In this document: positions 36,019 to 44,350 of the stretch, piece by piece
How positions within the stretch are numbered: position 1 is the stretch's first letter
Layout: the number at the start of each line of letters is the position of its first letter
NCBI RefSeq assembly: GCF_013409255.1
Contig: NZ_JACCAS010000002.1
Span: forward strand, 2,780,001-2,844,000
DNA: 64,000 nucleotides
Reading direction: 5' to 3'
DNA from: Paraburkholderia bryophila
GTDB lineage: Bacteria; Pseudomonadota; Gammaproteobacteria; Burkholderiales; Burkholderiaceae
Program-made: the position numbers and the translations under genes
The notes under the pieces: generated by a model
What the model saw: only the letters and a program-made list of their open reading frames with translations
What the model was told of the DNA's origin: nothing
Databases searched by the model: none

Positions 36019-36513
36019 ATGATCGACAGCGAATTGCGACAAAGCTTGCGTGGTGAACGGGCTGAGCGCGGCGAACCGCGTGGACCCGGCGGTTTTTTGG
36101 AAAGCACGGAAAGCACGGAAACCGCCGAGCCGATGCTGCTCTACGCGGTGGCGGCGCTCGCCGTGCAGCGCGCCGACGGCTCACCGGGCGAGCGGTGGTT
36201 CCAGCGTCGTCCGTCAGCGCTAGCCGCCGTGATTTCACGCGAAGAGGACGTGTCGGACATTCTGCTGCGCTTGCCCGATAGCTGGAACATCGTCGACGGC
36301 GCGCGCTGCGTCGGCTTGCACGACGACGTCGACATTCTGGGAGGCGATCCCCGCTTCAACCGTGGCTTCGTGGAAGCAAACTGCGCGATCGTCGGTCATA
36401 GCGACGGCGTGCGCTTCGCGCTGCTGATGCAGATCAACGCGGCCGAAGCGGTGCTGCTGCCGGAGCGTCTGTTCGTGCAGCGCGACGCGTTCGAGGCCTG
36501 CCTGAAGGCATGA
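36019..36513 (+). CDS. Hypothetical protein, 164 residues
   Basis: An ATG at 36019 is preceded by AGGAGG at a good distance, so translation is likely. The N-terminal 35 residues are charged (LRQSLRGERAERGEPRGPGG, then an ESTESTETAE repeat). The remainder looks folded, with LLYAVAALAVQRADGSPGER, WFQRRPSALAAVISREEDVS and NRGFVEANCAIVGHSDGVRF. No family is recognised. It lies between a LuxR-type regulator and the aldehyde dehydrogenase gene, all on one strand, which suggests a link to the amine/aldehyde pathway but no function. Confidence 0.6.
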   Translation: MIDSELRQSLRGERAERGEPRGPGGFLESTESTETAEPMLLYAVAALAVQRADGSPGERWFQRRPSALAAVISREEDVSDILLRLPDSWNIVDGARCVGLHDDVDILGGDPRFNRGFVEANCAIVGHSDGVRFALLMQINAAEAVLLPERLFVQRDAFEACLKA

Positions 36514-36572
36514 ATCCATGAACGCGCGAACTCAAGCCCCGCTAGATGTTTTCCCTGACCCCACGGACGGCC

Positions 36573-36618
36573 TGCCGATTTGCGCTAACGCTGCGTGAGC
36601 GGGCCTGACTACATTGAT
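36573..36618 (+). promoter_or_regulatory. Aldehyde dehydrogenase promoter with shared activator element
   Basis: TGCCGATTTGCGCT (36573-36586), CGCT two bases later, 16 bases, then CTACATTGAT (36609-36618), which would serve as the -10 region. The same layout, with identical spacing, occurs before the APC permease gene (40724-40770). The element sits where an activator overlapping a weak -35 would bind. The transcript would start near 36622, about 35 bases before the ATG. The EutR-like AraC regulator encoded between the two genes is the best candidate. Confidence 0.65.
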
Positions 36619-36656
36619 TCTTCAGTCACGCGCAACACCAACAAGAGACCCAGGAT

Positions 36657-38156
36657 ATGAGTAACGATGCAACGGTGGTCGTCAGCGACGCGGTTCGCGC
36701 GTTCGTGCAACGCGACTTCGGTTTGTTTATCGGCGGTACGCAGCAAGCGGCGCAGTCGGACCGGCGTCTGGACGTGTTCAATCCGGCGACCGGCGAACGT
36801 CTCGCCACGGTCGCGGATGCGGACGCCAGCGACGTCGATCGCGCGGTCGTCAACGCGCGCGCCGCATTCGACGCCCGCGTGTGGAGCGGCCTGCGTCCCG
36901 CCGACCGCGAACGCATTCTGCTGCGTCTGGCCGACCTGCTCGAAGCCAACGCCGAAGACCTCGCGCAGCTCGAAACGCTGAATCAGGGTAAGTCGATCAA
37001 CATAGCCCGCGCGGTGGAAGTCGGCGCGACGATCGAATATGTGCGCTATATGGCGGGCTGGGCGACCAAGATCACCGGCGAAACGCTCGACGTGTCGATT
37101 CCGTTTCCGCCCGGCACGCGTTACACGGCCTATACGCGCAAGGAGCCGGTCGGCGTGGTGGCGGGCATCGTGCCGTGGAATTTCCCGCTGATGATCGCCG
37201 TCTGGAAGCTCGTGCCGGCGCTCGCCGCAGGTTGCACCATCGTGATCAAACCGTCGCCGGAAACGCCGTTGACCGCGCTGCGGCTGGCCGAACTGGCGCT
37301 CGAAGCGGGCGTGCCCGCCGGCGTCTTCAACGTCGTGACCGGCGGACGCGAATGCGGCGCCGCGCTGGCCGCGCATCCGGGCATCAACAAGATTTCGTTC
37401 ACCGGTTCCACGCCGACCGGCAAGCTGGTCGGCACGGCCGCGGTGCAGAACATGACGCGCTTTTCGCTGGAACTAGGCGGCAAGAATCCGGCGGTGATGC
37501 TGGCCGATATCGACGTCGAGCAGGCCATTCAAGGCGCGCTCGCGGGCGGCTTCTTCAACCAGGGGCAGGTGTGCGCGGCGGCCTCGCGCATCTATGTGCA
37601 TCGCAGCAAGTACCGGCAAGTGGCCGAAGGTCTCGCCGATATCGCCAGTTCGATGACGCTCGGCCCAGGCCTCGACCCGAATGCGCAGATCAATCCGCTG
37701 GTGTCCGCGCAGCATCGCGAGCGTGTCACGCAGCACATCGCACGCGCGCAGGCAGCGGGCCTCAAATTTCTGGCCGGCGGCAAACCGGTCGATCTGCCGG
37801 GCTACTACGTGCGCCCGGCGGTGATCGCCGACGTCCCGCACGACGCCGCGATTTTGCGCGACGAAGTGTTCGGTCCGGTGCTCGCGATCGTGCCGTTCGA
37901 CGATCCGCTCGACGCGCTGCGCCTCGCCAACGACACGCCCTATGGTCTCGCCGCGAGCCTGTGGAGCAACGACCTCAAGACGGTGATGAACCTCGTGCCG
38001 CAAATGGATGCGGGCACCGTGTGGGTGAATTGCCATGTGCCGCTCGACCCGGCCATGCCGTTCGGCGGCTTCAAACAATCGGGCATGGGCCGCGAATTCG
38101 GCAAGTACGCGATTGAAGGCTTCACCGAAACCAAATCGGTGTGTATCGCGCATTGA
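36657..38156 (+). CDS. NAD-dependent aldehyde dehydrogenase (phenylacetaldehyde/amine-aldehyde type)
   Basis: This 499-residue aldehyde dehydrogenase has FIGGTQQAAQSDRRLDVFNP, VPWNFPLMIAVWKLVPALAA, FTGSTPTGKLVG, SLELGGKNPAVML with the general-base Glu, FNQGQVCAAASRIYVHRSKY with the catalytic Cys, and DEVFGPVLAIVPFDDPLDA. The FNQGQVC context is characteristic of FeaB-like phenylacetaldehyde dehydrogenases and related amine-derived aldehyde dehydrogenases. It is followed after 54 bases by an omega-aminotransferase, so the pair would turn an amine or omega-amino acid into aldehyde and then acid. The promoter carries the shared element described above. Confidence 0.88.
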   Translation: MSNDATVVVSDAVRAFVQRDFGLFIGGTQQAAQSDRRLDVFNPATGERLATVADADASDVDRAVVNARAAFDARVWSGLRPADRERILLRLADLLEANAEDLAQLETLNQGKSINIARAVEVGATIEYVRYMAGWATKITGETLDVSIPFPPGTRYTAYTRKEPVGVVAGIVPWNFPLMIAVWKLVPALAAGCTIVIKPSPETPLTALRLAELALEAGVPAGVFNVVTGGRECGAALAAHPGINKISFTGSTPTGKLVGTAAVQNMTRFSLELGGKNPAVMLADIDVEQAIQGALAGGFFNQGQVCAAASRIYVHRSKYRQVAEGLADIASSMTLGPGLDPNAQINPLVSAQHRERVTQHIARAQAAGLKFLAGGKPVDLPGYYVRPAVIADVPHDAAILRDEVFGPVLAIVPFDDPLDALRLANDTPYGLAASLWSNDLKTVMNLVPQMDAGTVWVNCHVPLDPAMPFGGFKQSGMGREFGKYAIEGFTETKSVCIAH

Positions 38157-38210
38157 GCGTCACACCAGCATCCGTACACGACAAGCAATCCGCACTTCAT
38201 GGAGTAGGTT

Positions 38211-39554
38211 ATGAGCACCAACGAATCCGCCTTCTGGCATCCCATGCAGCATCCCGCTGAAATGCAGCAGCGCGAGCCGATCCGCATTGTGCGCGGCGAC
38301 GGCTGTTATGTGTTCGACGATCGCGGCAACCGGCTCGTCGACGGCGTGGCGGGACTGTGGAACGTCAACGTCGGCCATAACCGGCGCGAAGTGAAAGACG
38401 CGATCGTGCGTCAACTGGACGAGCTCGAATACTTCCAGTTGTTCGACGGCATCTCGCATCCGCGCGCGGAAGAACTGTCGATGCGGCTGATCGACATGCT
38501 CGAACCGGAAGGCATGCGCCGCGTGATCTACAGCTCGGGCGGCTCGGACGCGGTCGAATCCGCGTTGAAGCTCGCGCGTCAATACTGGAAGCTGGAAGGC
38601 CAGGCGGATCGCACCAAGTTCATTTCGTTGAAACAGGGTTATCACGGCACGCACTTCGGTGGCGCGTCGGTGAACGGCAATACCGTGTTTCGCCGCAACT
38701 ACGAACCCAATCTGCCGGGCTGTTTTCATGTCGAAACGCCGTGGTTGTATCGCAATCCGTTCACACAAGACCCGGCTGAACTCGGTCGTATTTGCGCCGA
38801 GATGCTGGAGCGCGAGATCATTTTTCAAAGTCCCGACACGGTGGCGGCATTTATCGCGGAACCGGTACAGGGCGCGGGCGGTGTGATCGTGCCGCCGGAG
38901 AACTACTGGCCGCTGATTCGCGAAGTGTGCGACAAGTACGGCGTGCTGCTGATCGCCGACGAAATCGTCACGGGTTTCGGCCGCACCGGCAGCCTGTTCG
39001 GCAGTCGCGGCTGGGGCGTGAAACCCGACATCATGTGCTTCGCGAAGGGCATTTCGTCCGGCTACATTCCGCTCGGCGCGACCGCGTTCAACGAGCGGAT
39101 CGAGCAGGCCTTCATGCGCAACGCCACCTTCACCGGCGCGTTGATGCACGGCTACACCTACGCCGGTCATCCGGTGGCGTGCGCGGCGGCGCTGGCGAAC
39201 CTGAAGATCGTCGAAGACGAGAACCTGACGGCCAATGCCGCGCAACAGGGCGCGCATCTGATCGAGGCGCTGCGGCCGTTCGCGCAGCGTTACGAGGCGG
39301 TCGGCGACGTGCGCGGCAAGGGGTTGATGGTGGCGCTCGATCTGGTGAAGTCGAAAACGACTCGCGAGCCGATCGATCCGACCTCCGGCTATGCGAACGC
39401 GGTGGCCGAAGTGGCACGCGCACACGGCGCGCTGGTGCGGCCGGTCGGCACGAAAATCATCCTGTCGCCGCCGCTGGTCGTGCAGGCCGAACAACTCGAC
39501 GCGCTGGTCGGCGCGCTTGCAGCGGGTTTCGATGAAGTGAAGTTTGCAGCGTAG
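38211..39554 (+). CDS. Class III PLP aminotransferase (omega-aminotransferase)
   Basis: This 447-residue fold-type I transaminase starts MSTNESAFWHPMQHPAEMQQ. Motifs include VDGVAGLWNVNVGHNRREVK, SSGGSDAVESALKLARQYW, YHGTHFGGASVNGN, AFIAEPVQGAGGVIVPPENY, LLIADEIVTGFGRTGSLFGS (PLP Asp) and FAKGISSGYIPLGA with the Schiff-base Lys. It is of the beta-alanine:pyruvate/putrescine:pyruvate type by motif style; the amine donor cannot be decided by eye. It sits between the aldehyde dehydrogenase and the EutR-like regulator. Confidence 0.9.
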   Translation: MSTNESAFWHPMQHPAEMQQREPIRIVRGDGCYVFDDRGNRLVDGVAGLWNVNVGHNRREVKDAIVRQLDELEYFQLFDGISHPRAEELSMRLIDMLEPEGMRRVIYSSGGSDAVESALKLARQYWKLEGQADRTKFISLKQGYHGTHFGGASVNGNTVFRRNYEPNLPGCFHVETPWLYRNPFTQDPAELGRICAEMLEREIIFQSPDTVAAFIAEPVQGAGGVIVPPENYWPLIREVCDKYGVLLIADEIVTGFGRTGSLFGSRGWGVKPDIMCFAKGISSGYIPLGATAFNERIEQAFMRNATFTGALMHGYTYAGHPVACAAALANLKIVEDENLTANAAQQGAHLIEALRPFAQRYEAVGDVRGKGLMVALDLVKSKTTREPIDPTSGYANAVAEVARAHGALVRPVGTKIILSPPLVVQAEQLDALVGALAAGFDEVKFAA

Positions 39555-39736
39555 CTGCCGCATTACGGTTTTTTTTCGATTGAGCCGTTCTGGCCAGCCT
39601 GGCATAACATGTCAGCTTGATTTGCAACGGATGCGCCGCGCGTAGCGGCCGCCGTTCGAATCCAGGTTGGCGCTCGCCGCGACAGGCGGGCCGCTGTCGT
39701 ATGAATGCAGTTTGTGCGGAGCAGGCGGGAGGAGAC

Positions 39737-40678
39737 ATGGACTTCCGGATCAGTACGCTGGCCGACGTGCACGATCATTCGCTCGCCGTGAGCGGTTGGG
39801 AGCAGGTCTATCGGCAGATGACGCCGGGGCGCTTTCAGAGCACGCTGGTGCAGGCGAGTTCGGCCGACTTTCACTTCTTCCGCGAAACCACCAATCGGCG
39901 CGTGGCGCAACACGGCGTTTCGCCGGCCGGTCTGGCTTCGATCGCGGTGCCGCTGTATGCGCCGCTGGTCGGCACGTTTCAGGGGCAGCGCGTGGACGGT
40001 TATGCGCTGCTATTGCTCGGCGCCGGCGAGGAGTTTCGCTTCTACACGCCGGAGTCGATGCACTATGCCGGCATCAGCGTGTCGGCCGAGTTGATGGAAG
40101 ACCTGCTGAGCTTCACGGTCGGCGAGCCTGCCAGCGGGCAGGCACGACGCGGTGTGTTGCCGCTTTCCAGCGAGCAGGGCGTAATGCTGCGCGAGCAACT
40201 CGCGCCGTTTCTCGATGCCGCCGAACGCAACGCCGCCGCGTTCGCGCACCCAGCCGTCACCAAAGTGTTCCGCGACGAAATGGTCAGCGTGCTGGCGGGC
40301 CTGATCGAGAGCGCGTCGCAAACGCCGGCGCGCGACCTCACCCATACCACCTACAGCGATATCGTGCGGCGCTGCGAGCGCATTCTGCAAGAGAACGCCG
40401 AATTGCCGGTCACGGTGCTCGATCTGTGCCGCGCGTTGCGTTGCAGCCGACGCACATTGCAAACCAGTTTTCAGCGCGTCGCCAACGTGACGCCCGTTGA
40501 GTATCTACGATCGATCCGGCTCAACGCCGTGCATCGTTTACTGCGCATGACGAGCGCCGACGAGCTGTTGATCGGCGACGCCGCCTGCCGTTGGGGCTTC
40601 ACGCACCTCAGCTACTTCGCGCGCGAATACCGCGACCTGTTCGGCGAATTGCCGTCGCAGACGCCGCGTTCGAGTTGA
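39737..40678 (+). CDS. EutR-like AraC-family regulator
   Basis: The 313-residue protein has a C-terminal AraC double helix-turn-helix: VTVLDLCRALRCSRRTLQTS, FQRVANVTPVEYLRSIRLNA and DAACRWGFTHLSYFAREYRD. The N-terminal block DVHDHSLAVSGWEQVYRQMT followed by PGRF closely resembles the opening of E. coli EutR, the ethanolamine/cobalamin-responsive activator, suggesting an amine-type inducer. The ATG at 39737 has GGGAGGAG just upstream; the longer frame to 39617 is not supported. It lies between two genes sharing a promoter element and is the likely activator of both. Confidence 0.85.
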   Translation: MDFRISTLADVHDHSLAVSGWEQVYRQMTPGRFQSTLVQASSADFHFFRETTNRRVAQHGVSPAGLASIAVPLYAPLVGTFQGQRVDGYALLLLGAGEEFRFYTPESMHYAGISVSAELMEDLLSFTVGEPASGQARRGVLPLSSEQGVMLREQLAPFLDAAERNAAAFAHPAVTKVFRDEMVSVLAGLIESASQTPARDLTHTTYSDIVRRCERILQENAELPVTVLDLCRALRCSRRTLQTSFQRVANVTPVEYLRSIRLNAVHRLLRMTSADELLIGDAACRWGFTHLSYFAREYRDLFGELPSQTPRSS

Positions 40679-40723
40679 CGCGGCGCACCGCCTTCCAGGC
40701 GTAAACCCCGGTTCCCGCCGTGT

Positions 40724-40770
40724 TGCCGATTTGTGCTCCCGCTCGCTAATTTTGGCTTTCTACAGTGCAT
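40724..40770 (+). promoter_or_regulatory. Permease promoter with shared activator element
   Basis: TGCCGATTTGTGCT (40724-40737), CGCT two bases later, 16 bases, then CTACAGTGCAT (40760-40770). This repeats the aldehyde dehydrogenase promoter element with exactly the same spacing between its parts (36 bases from TGCC to CTACA in both). It lies 66 bases before the permease ATG. The two intervening blocks are unrelated in sequence, so conservation is confined to the operator and -10-like parts. Confidence 0.65.
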
Positions 40771-40835
40771 CAACACTTGCACTGCGGGCGGCGTCTTCGT
40801 CGCGATGCAGACGAAGATCACTCCTGGAGCCACAC

Positions 40836-42284
40836 ATGAGCATTGCCGCCGAACCGGCGCCGTCCACCGAGTTGCGTAAGGGAGCCCTTGGACTGGGCTT
40901 CATCATTTTCTTCGTGATTTCGGCGGCTGGACCGCTGGTCGCGATCGCAGGAGGCTTTCCGATCGGCATCATGCTCGGCAACGGTGCGGGCACGCCGGCA
41001 CTGCTGATCGCTACCGTGGTGATACTGTTAATGTTTTCCGCCGGCTATACCGCGATGTCGCGTCATGTGACCAACGCAGGCGGCTTCTACGCGTTCACGG
41101 CGCGCGGCCTGGGCGGTACGGCGGGCGGCGCGGCGGCACTGATCGCGCTGCTCGGCTACAACACGATGCAGATCGGTCTGTACGGCATGTTCGGCGCGGT
41201 CGCTTCGGGCTTCCTGAGCGTTCATTTCAACCTTGCCGTGCCGTGGTGGGTCTGCTCGCTCGCGGCGATGGCCAGCATCGGCGTGTTCGGCTACCGGCAG
41301 ATCGATCTGTCTGCGAAGGTGTTGTCGCTGCTGGTGTTCGGCGAATACATCGTGGTCTTGATCCTCGATCTGGCGATTCTGAAAAGCGGCGGCGACAGCG
41401 GCATCGACACGGTTTCGTTCACGCCGCATGCGTTCATGAGCGGCACGCCGGCCATCGGTTTCCTGTTCTGCTTCGCGAGTTTTATCGGTTTCGAAGCGAC
41501 CACCATCTATAGTGAAGAGGCGAAAGATCCCCAGCGCACGGTGCCGCTCGCCACCTATATTTCGGTGCTGCTGATCGGTGTGTTCTACGCGTTCTCGGTC
41601 TGGTGCATGGTGATCGGTGCGGGCAGCGGGAAGATCGTCAAGACGCTGACCGCGTTGAGCGATCCGACTACGTTTCTCTATACGTTATCCGACCATTACG
41701 CCAGCAAGACGTTGACCACGGCAATGAGCGTGCTATTCATTACCAGCGTCTATGCGGGGCTGCTGGCGTTTCATAACTCCGCGTCGCGTTACTTCTTCGC
41801 GACCGGTCGGGAAGGTTTGCTGCCGCAAGCGCTGGGCCGTACGCATCGGGTGCACTGTAGTCCGCATATCGGTTCGCTGCTGCAGACGGCACTCGCCGCG
41901 CTGGTCGTGCTGGTGTTCATCGTTGCGCATGCCGATCCGGTGCTGACGCTGTTCTCGTGGCTGACCAATGTGGCGACGTTGTGCATCATCGCGTTGATGA
42001 CGCTGTCGTCGGCGGCGGTGCTGGTGTTTTTCGGGCGCATGGGTAGCCACGACGCGGGCGTGATGCGCGTACGCGTGCTGCCCGTGCTGTCGGGTATTGC
42101 GCTCGCTGTGGTGCTCGTGCTCGCGATCGTGAATTTTCCGCTGCTAACCGGGGCTGGCGCAGGGGTGTCGTATGCGTTGACCGCGTTGTTGCCTGCGTTC
42201 GCCGTGGCCGGTGTGGTTGCGGCCAGGACGCTGCGGCAGCGCGACCGTGATGCGTTCGAGCGGCTGGGGCGGTCGCGGTTGTGA
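40836..42284 (+). CDS. APC-superfamily amino acid/amine permease
   Basis: This 482-residue inner-membrane transporter has about twelve helices. The family opening is LGLGFIIFFVISAAGPLVAI followed by AGGFP, with FIGFEATTIYSEEAKDPQRT in the TM6 region (typical of APC proteins), and later a GRTH loop and GLLPQALG. ATG 40836 is preceded by CTGGAG at a good distance; the upstream extension to 40731 includes the promoter and is rejected. Together with the shared promoter it is likely the uptake system for the compound processed by the aldehyde dehydrogenase and aminotransferase. Substrate specificity is unknown. Confidence 0.87.
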   Translation: MSIAAEPAPSTELRKGALGLGFIIFFVISAAGPLVAIAGGFPIGIMLGNGAGTPALLIATVVILLMFSAGYTAMSRHVTNAGGFYAFTARGLGGTAGGAAALIALLGYNTMQIGLYGMFGAVASGFLSVHFNLAVPWWVCSLAAMASIGVFGYRQIDLSAKVLSLLVFGEYIVVLILDLAILKSGGDSGIDTVSFTPHAFMSGTPAIGFLFCFASFIGFEATTIYSEEAKDPQRTVPLATYISVLLIGVFYAFSVWCMVIGAGSGKIVKTLTALSDPTTFLYTLSDHYASKTLTTAMSVLFITSVYAGLLAFHNSASRYFFATGREGLLPQALGRTHRVHCSPHIGSLLQTALAALVVLVFIVAHADPVLTLFSWLTNVATLCIIALMTLSSAAVLVFFGRMGSHDAGVMRVRVLPVLSGIALAVVLVLAIVNFPLLTGAGAGVSYALTALLPAFAVAGVVAARTLRQRDRDAFERLGRSRL

Positions 42285-42377
42285 GGTCGTGGGTGGCGCC
42301 GTCACGCGTTTTCAAAGTGAGGCGGCGGCCGACAAGGGCAATGCGGTGTCAGGACGTCAGTGCGTCGCCGCGCGTTT

Positions 42378-43535
42378 TCACCAGCCGTGAAAGCGTCGCC
42401 ATTCCACGCTGGCGCCGTCCGGCGCGACCGCGTGATACTCGGGAAACTGCGCGCCGGTTGCGCAAGCGTGATTCGGCAGAATGCGCAGCTTCATGCCGAG
42501 CGGAAAGCGCTGGGTGATGTCGTCGGCGGAACCGGCGGTTGCTTCGGCTTCGGTTGAGGCCGACGTCGACGACAGAATCCCGTGCTCCTGATTCGCGCCG
42601 CTCACCACGTATCCGGCTAGCGGCGTGCCGTTCAGCAAACACGGCTGGCCGTAACCGAAATCGTGCGCCTGCTTCGACGTGCCGCGATCGCGGCTCAACG
42701 CCATCCAGCCCGCGTCGAGAATCGCCCAGCCCTTGTCCGCCTGATGACCGATCACGGTGGCGAGCACGCTCAGCGCGATGTCGTCGAGCGCGCAGACGCC
42801 GACGTTGTGCATGACCAGATCGAACAGCACGTAGACGCCGGCGCGTACTTCGGTCACGCCGTCTAGTTGCGCGGCGGCCAGCGCGGTCGGCGTCGACCCC
42901 ACGCTGACGGCGGGGCACGCAATGCCGGCTTCGCGCAGCCGTTCCGCCGCGCGCACGCAGCCCGCCCGTTCCTGCTCCGCGAGCGCGGCGAGCGCTTCGG
43001 GCGTATCGAGTTCGTAGCTGGAGCCGGCGTGCGTCATCACGCCGCCTACCTTGACGCCGTTGTCATGCAGAATCAGGCCGACCACGAGCAAGGTGTCCTG
43101 TTCGGGCGTGATGCCGGAGCGGTGTCCGTCGGTGTCGACCTCGATCCACACCTCGAACGTTTCACCGTGCTGGTCGCCGAACGCGGCAATCGCCGACGCG
43201 GCGCCCGGGTTGTCCACCACCAGCTTCAGATCGCAGCCCTGGCGACGCAACGCCAACGCGCGCGGCAACTTGGCGGGCACCATGCTGACCGCGTACAGAA
43301 TGTCGGCGACCCCGGCCGCGAAAAACGCCTCCGCTTCCTTCAGCGTGGATACCGTAATGCCGCGCGCGCCGGCGGCGATCTGCGCGCGGACCACGTCGAT
43401 ACATTTGGTGGTTTTCACATGCGGGCGGAACGCCACGCCCAGCGTGTTCATCTGCCCCTGCATGCGAGCGATGTTCTTCTGCATGCGCGCGACGTCGATC
43501 AGCGCGGCGGGCGTTTCAATATGGTCGAGTTTCAT
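42378..43535 (-). CDS. DSD1-family PLP enzyme (D-serine dehydratase / D-threonine aldolase-like)
   Basis: This 385-residue fold-type III PLP enzyme with alanine-racemase-like barrel starts MKLDHIETPAALIDVARMQ. VAFRPHVKTTKCIDVVRAQI contains the PLP Lys (HVKTTK). The second metal-binding domain has LRILPNHACATGAQF, in which the His and Cys of PNHACAT are the zinc ligands of the family. It should act on D-serine, D-threonine or a related hydroxy amino acid. The C-terminus contains a Ser/Thr/Ala-rich insert (SSTSASTEAEATAGS). It follows the HAD gene by 25 bases in the same leftward operon and is convergent with the permease. Confidence 0.85.
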   Translation of the reverse strand: MKLDHIETPAALIDVARMQKNIARMQGQMNTLGVAFRPHVKTTKCIDVVRAQIAAGARGITVSTLKEAEAFFAAGVADILYAVSMVPAKLPRALALRRQGCDLKLVVDNPGAASAIAAFGDQHGETFEVWIEVDTDGHRSGITPEQDTLLVVGLILHDNGVKVGGVMTHAGSSYELDTPEALAALAEQERAGCVRAAERLREAGIACPAVSVGSTPTALAAAQLDGVTEVRAGVYVLFDLVMHNVGVCALDDIALSVLATVIGHQADKGWAILDAGWMALSRDRGTSKQAHDFGYGQPCLLNGTPLAGYVVSGANQEHGILSSTSASTEAEATAGSADDITQRFPLGMKLRILPNHACATGAQFPEYHAVAPDGASVEWRRFHGW

Positions 43536-43560
43536 GTTTTCACCGGTAAAAAGCGTGAGT

Positions 43561-44217
43561 TCAGTTCGGGCCGAAGCGGCGCAGCCACGGCGTCAGCAGA
43601 TCGAGCGCGGGCGACTCGATCTCGGGCGGCTGCGCGCCGCCGACGAGCGGTAAGCCGACGCGGTTGTGCCAGTATGTTCGCAAGCCGACGGCGGCGGTGC
43701 CGAACATGTCGTAGCTGGAGCCCGCGACGAACGCGGCTTCGTGCGCTTGCACGCCGAGTTGGTCGAGGGCGAGCCGATAGGGCAGCGGATCGGGTTTGTA
43801 CACGCCGGCTTCTTCGGCGGTCACGATGGCGTCCCAGCGAACCGGGAACAGATTCGCCGCCTGCTTGCCGAGGCGCGCGGAGCAGTTGGTGACGACAGCC
43901 AGTTTGCAATGCGGCACAAGCGCCTGCAACGCGTCGACGGCGCCGCTCCAGGGGGCAAGCTTTAGCCAGTCGGCTTCGAGCGCGAGCGGCGCGGATTCGG
44001 GCAGACCGACTTCTTTGGCGGCGTCGCGCACCAGTTGTTCATACGGAACGTATCGGCCGCAGCCGTAGGTTAGACGCAGATAGGCGGCCCGCCATGCACG
44101 GCCGCTTTGTTCGGACCCGGCGGCGTGGTTCCACGACGTCCACGAGTCGAGCAGTGCGGTCAGAAGGTCGAAGAGCACCGCTTTCGGGTAGGCGGCGGGT
44201 GCGGATGTGTCAGTCAT
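43561..44217 (-). CDS. HAD-superfamily hydrolase (haloacid dehalogenase-like)
   Basis: The 218-residue protein has the HAD motifs: nucleophile in KAVLFDLLTALLDS (the Asp+2 position is Leu, as in dehalogenase-like rather than phosphatase members), LAVVTNCSARLGKQ (motif II), EAGVYKPDPLPYRLALD (motif III Lys) and VAGSSYDMFGTAAVG (motif IV Asp). The cap is inserted after motif I. The frame is open 14 codons upstream (44259), but similarity starts at the ATG 44217 (MTDTSAPAAYPKAV). It precedes the DSD1-type gene. The substrate is unknown. Confidence 0.82.
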   Translation of the reverse strand: MTDTSAPAAYPKAVLFDLLTALLDSWTSWNHAAGSEQSGRAWRAAYLRLTYGCGRYVPYEQLVRDAAKEVGLPESAPLALEADWLKLAPWSGAVDALQALVPHCKLAVVTNCSARLGKQAANLFPVRWDAIVTAEEAGVYKPDPLPYRLALDQLGVQAHEAAFVAGSSYDMFGTAAVGLRTYWHNRVGLPLVGGAQPPEIESPALDLLTPWLRRFGPN

Positions 44218-44350
44218 GATGTGCCCGGCTTTGAGTGTGAACCGATTATAGGTTTGCATCGGTACCGTGGCGTTTAGCCGGCTTTACTCATAGATTCAGC
44301 CGGACTGAATCTTCCTGCGATCATGCAACCCAGCCACCGTGCTTTGATAT

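Noticed and set aside
39540..39580. Rho-independent terminator after the aminotransferase
   Set aside because: There is a run of eight Ts, but the only stem (GCAGC/GCTGC) is short, overlaps the gene end and is separated from the Ts by about ten bases.
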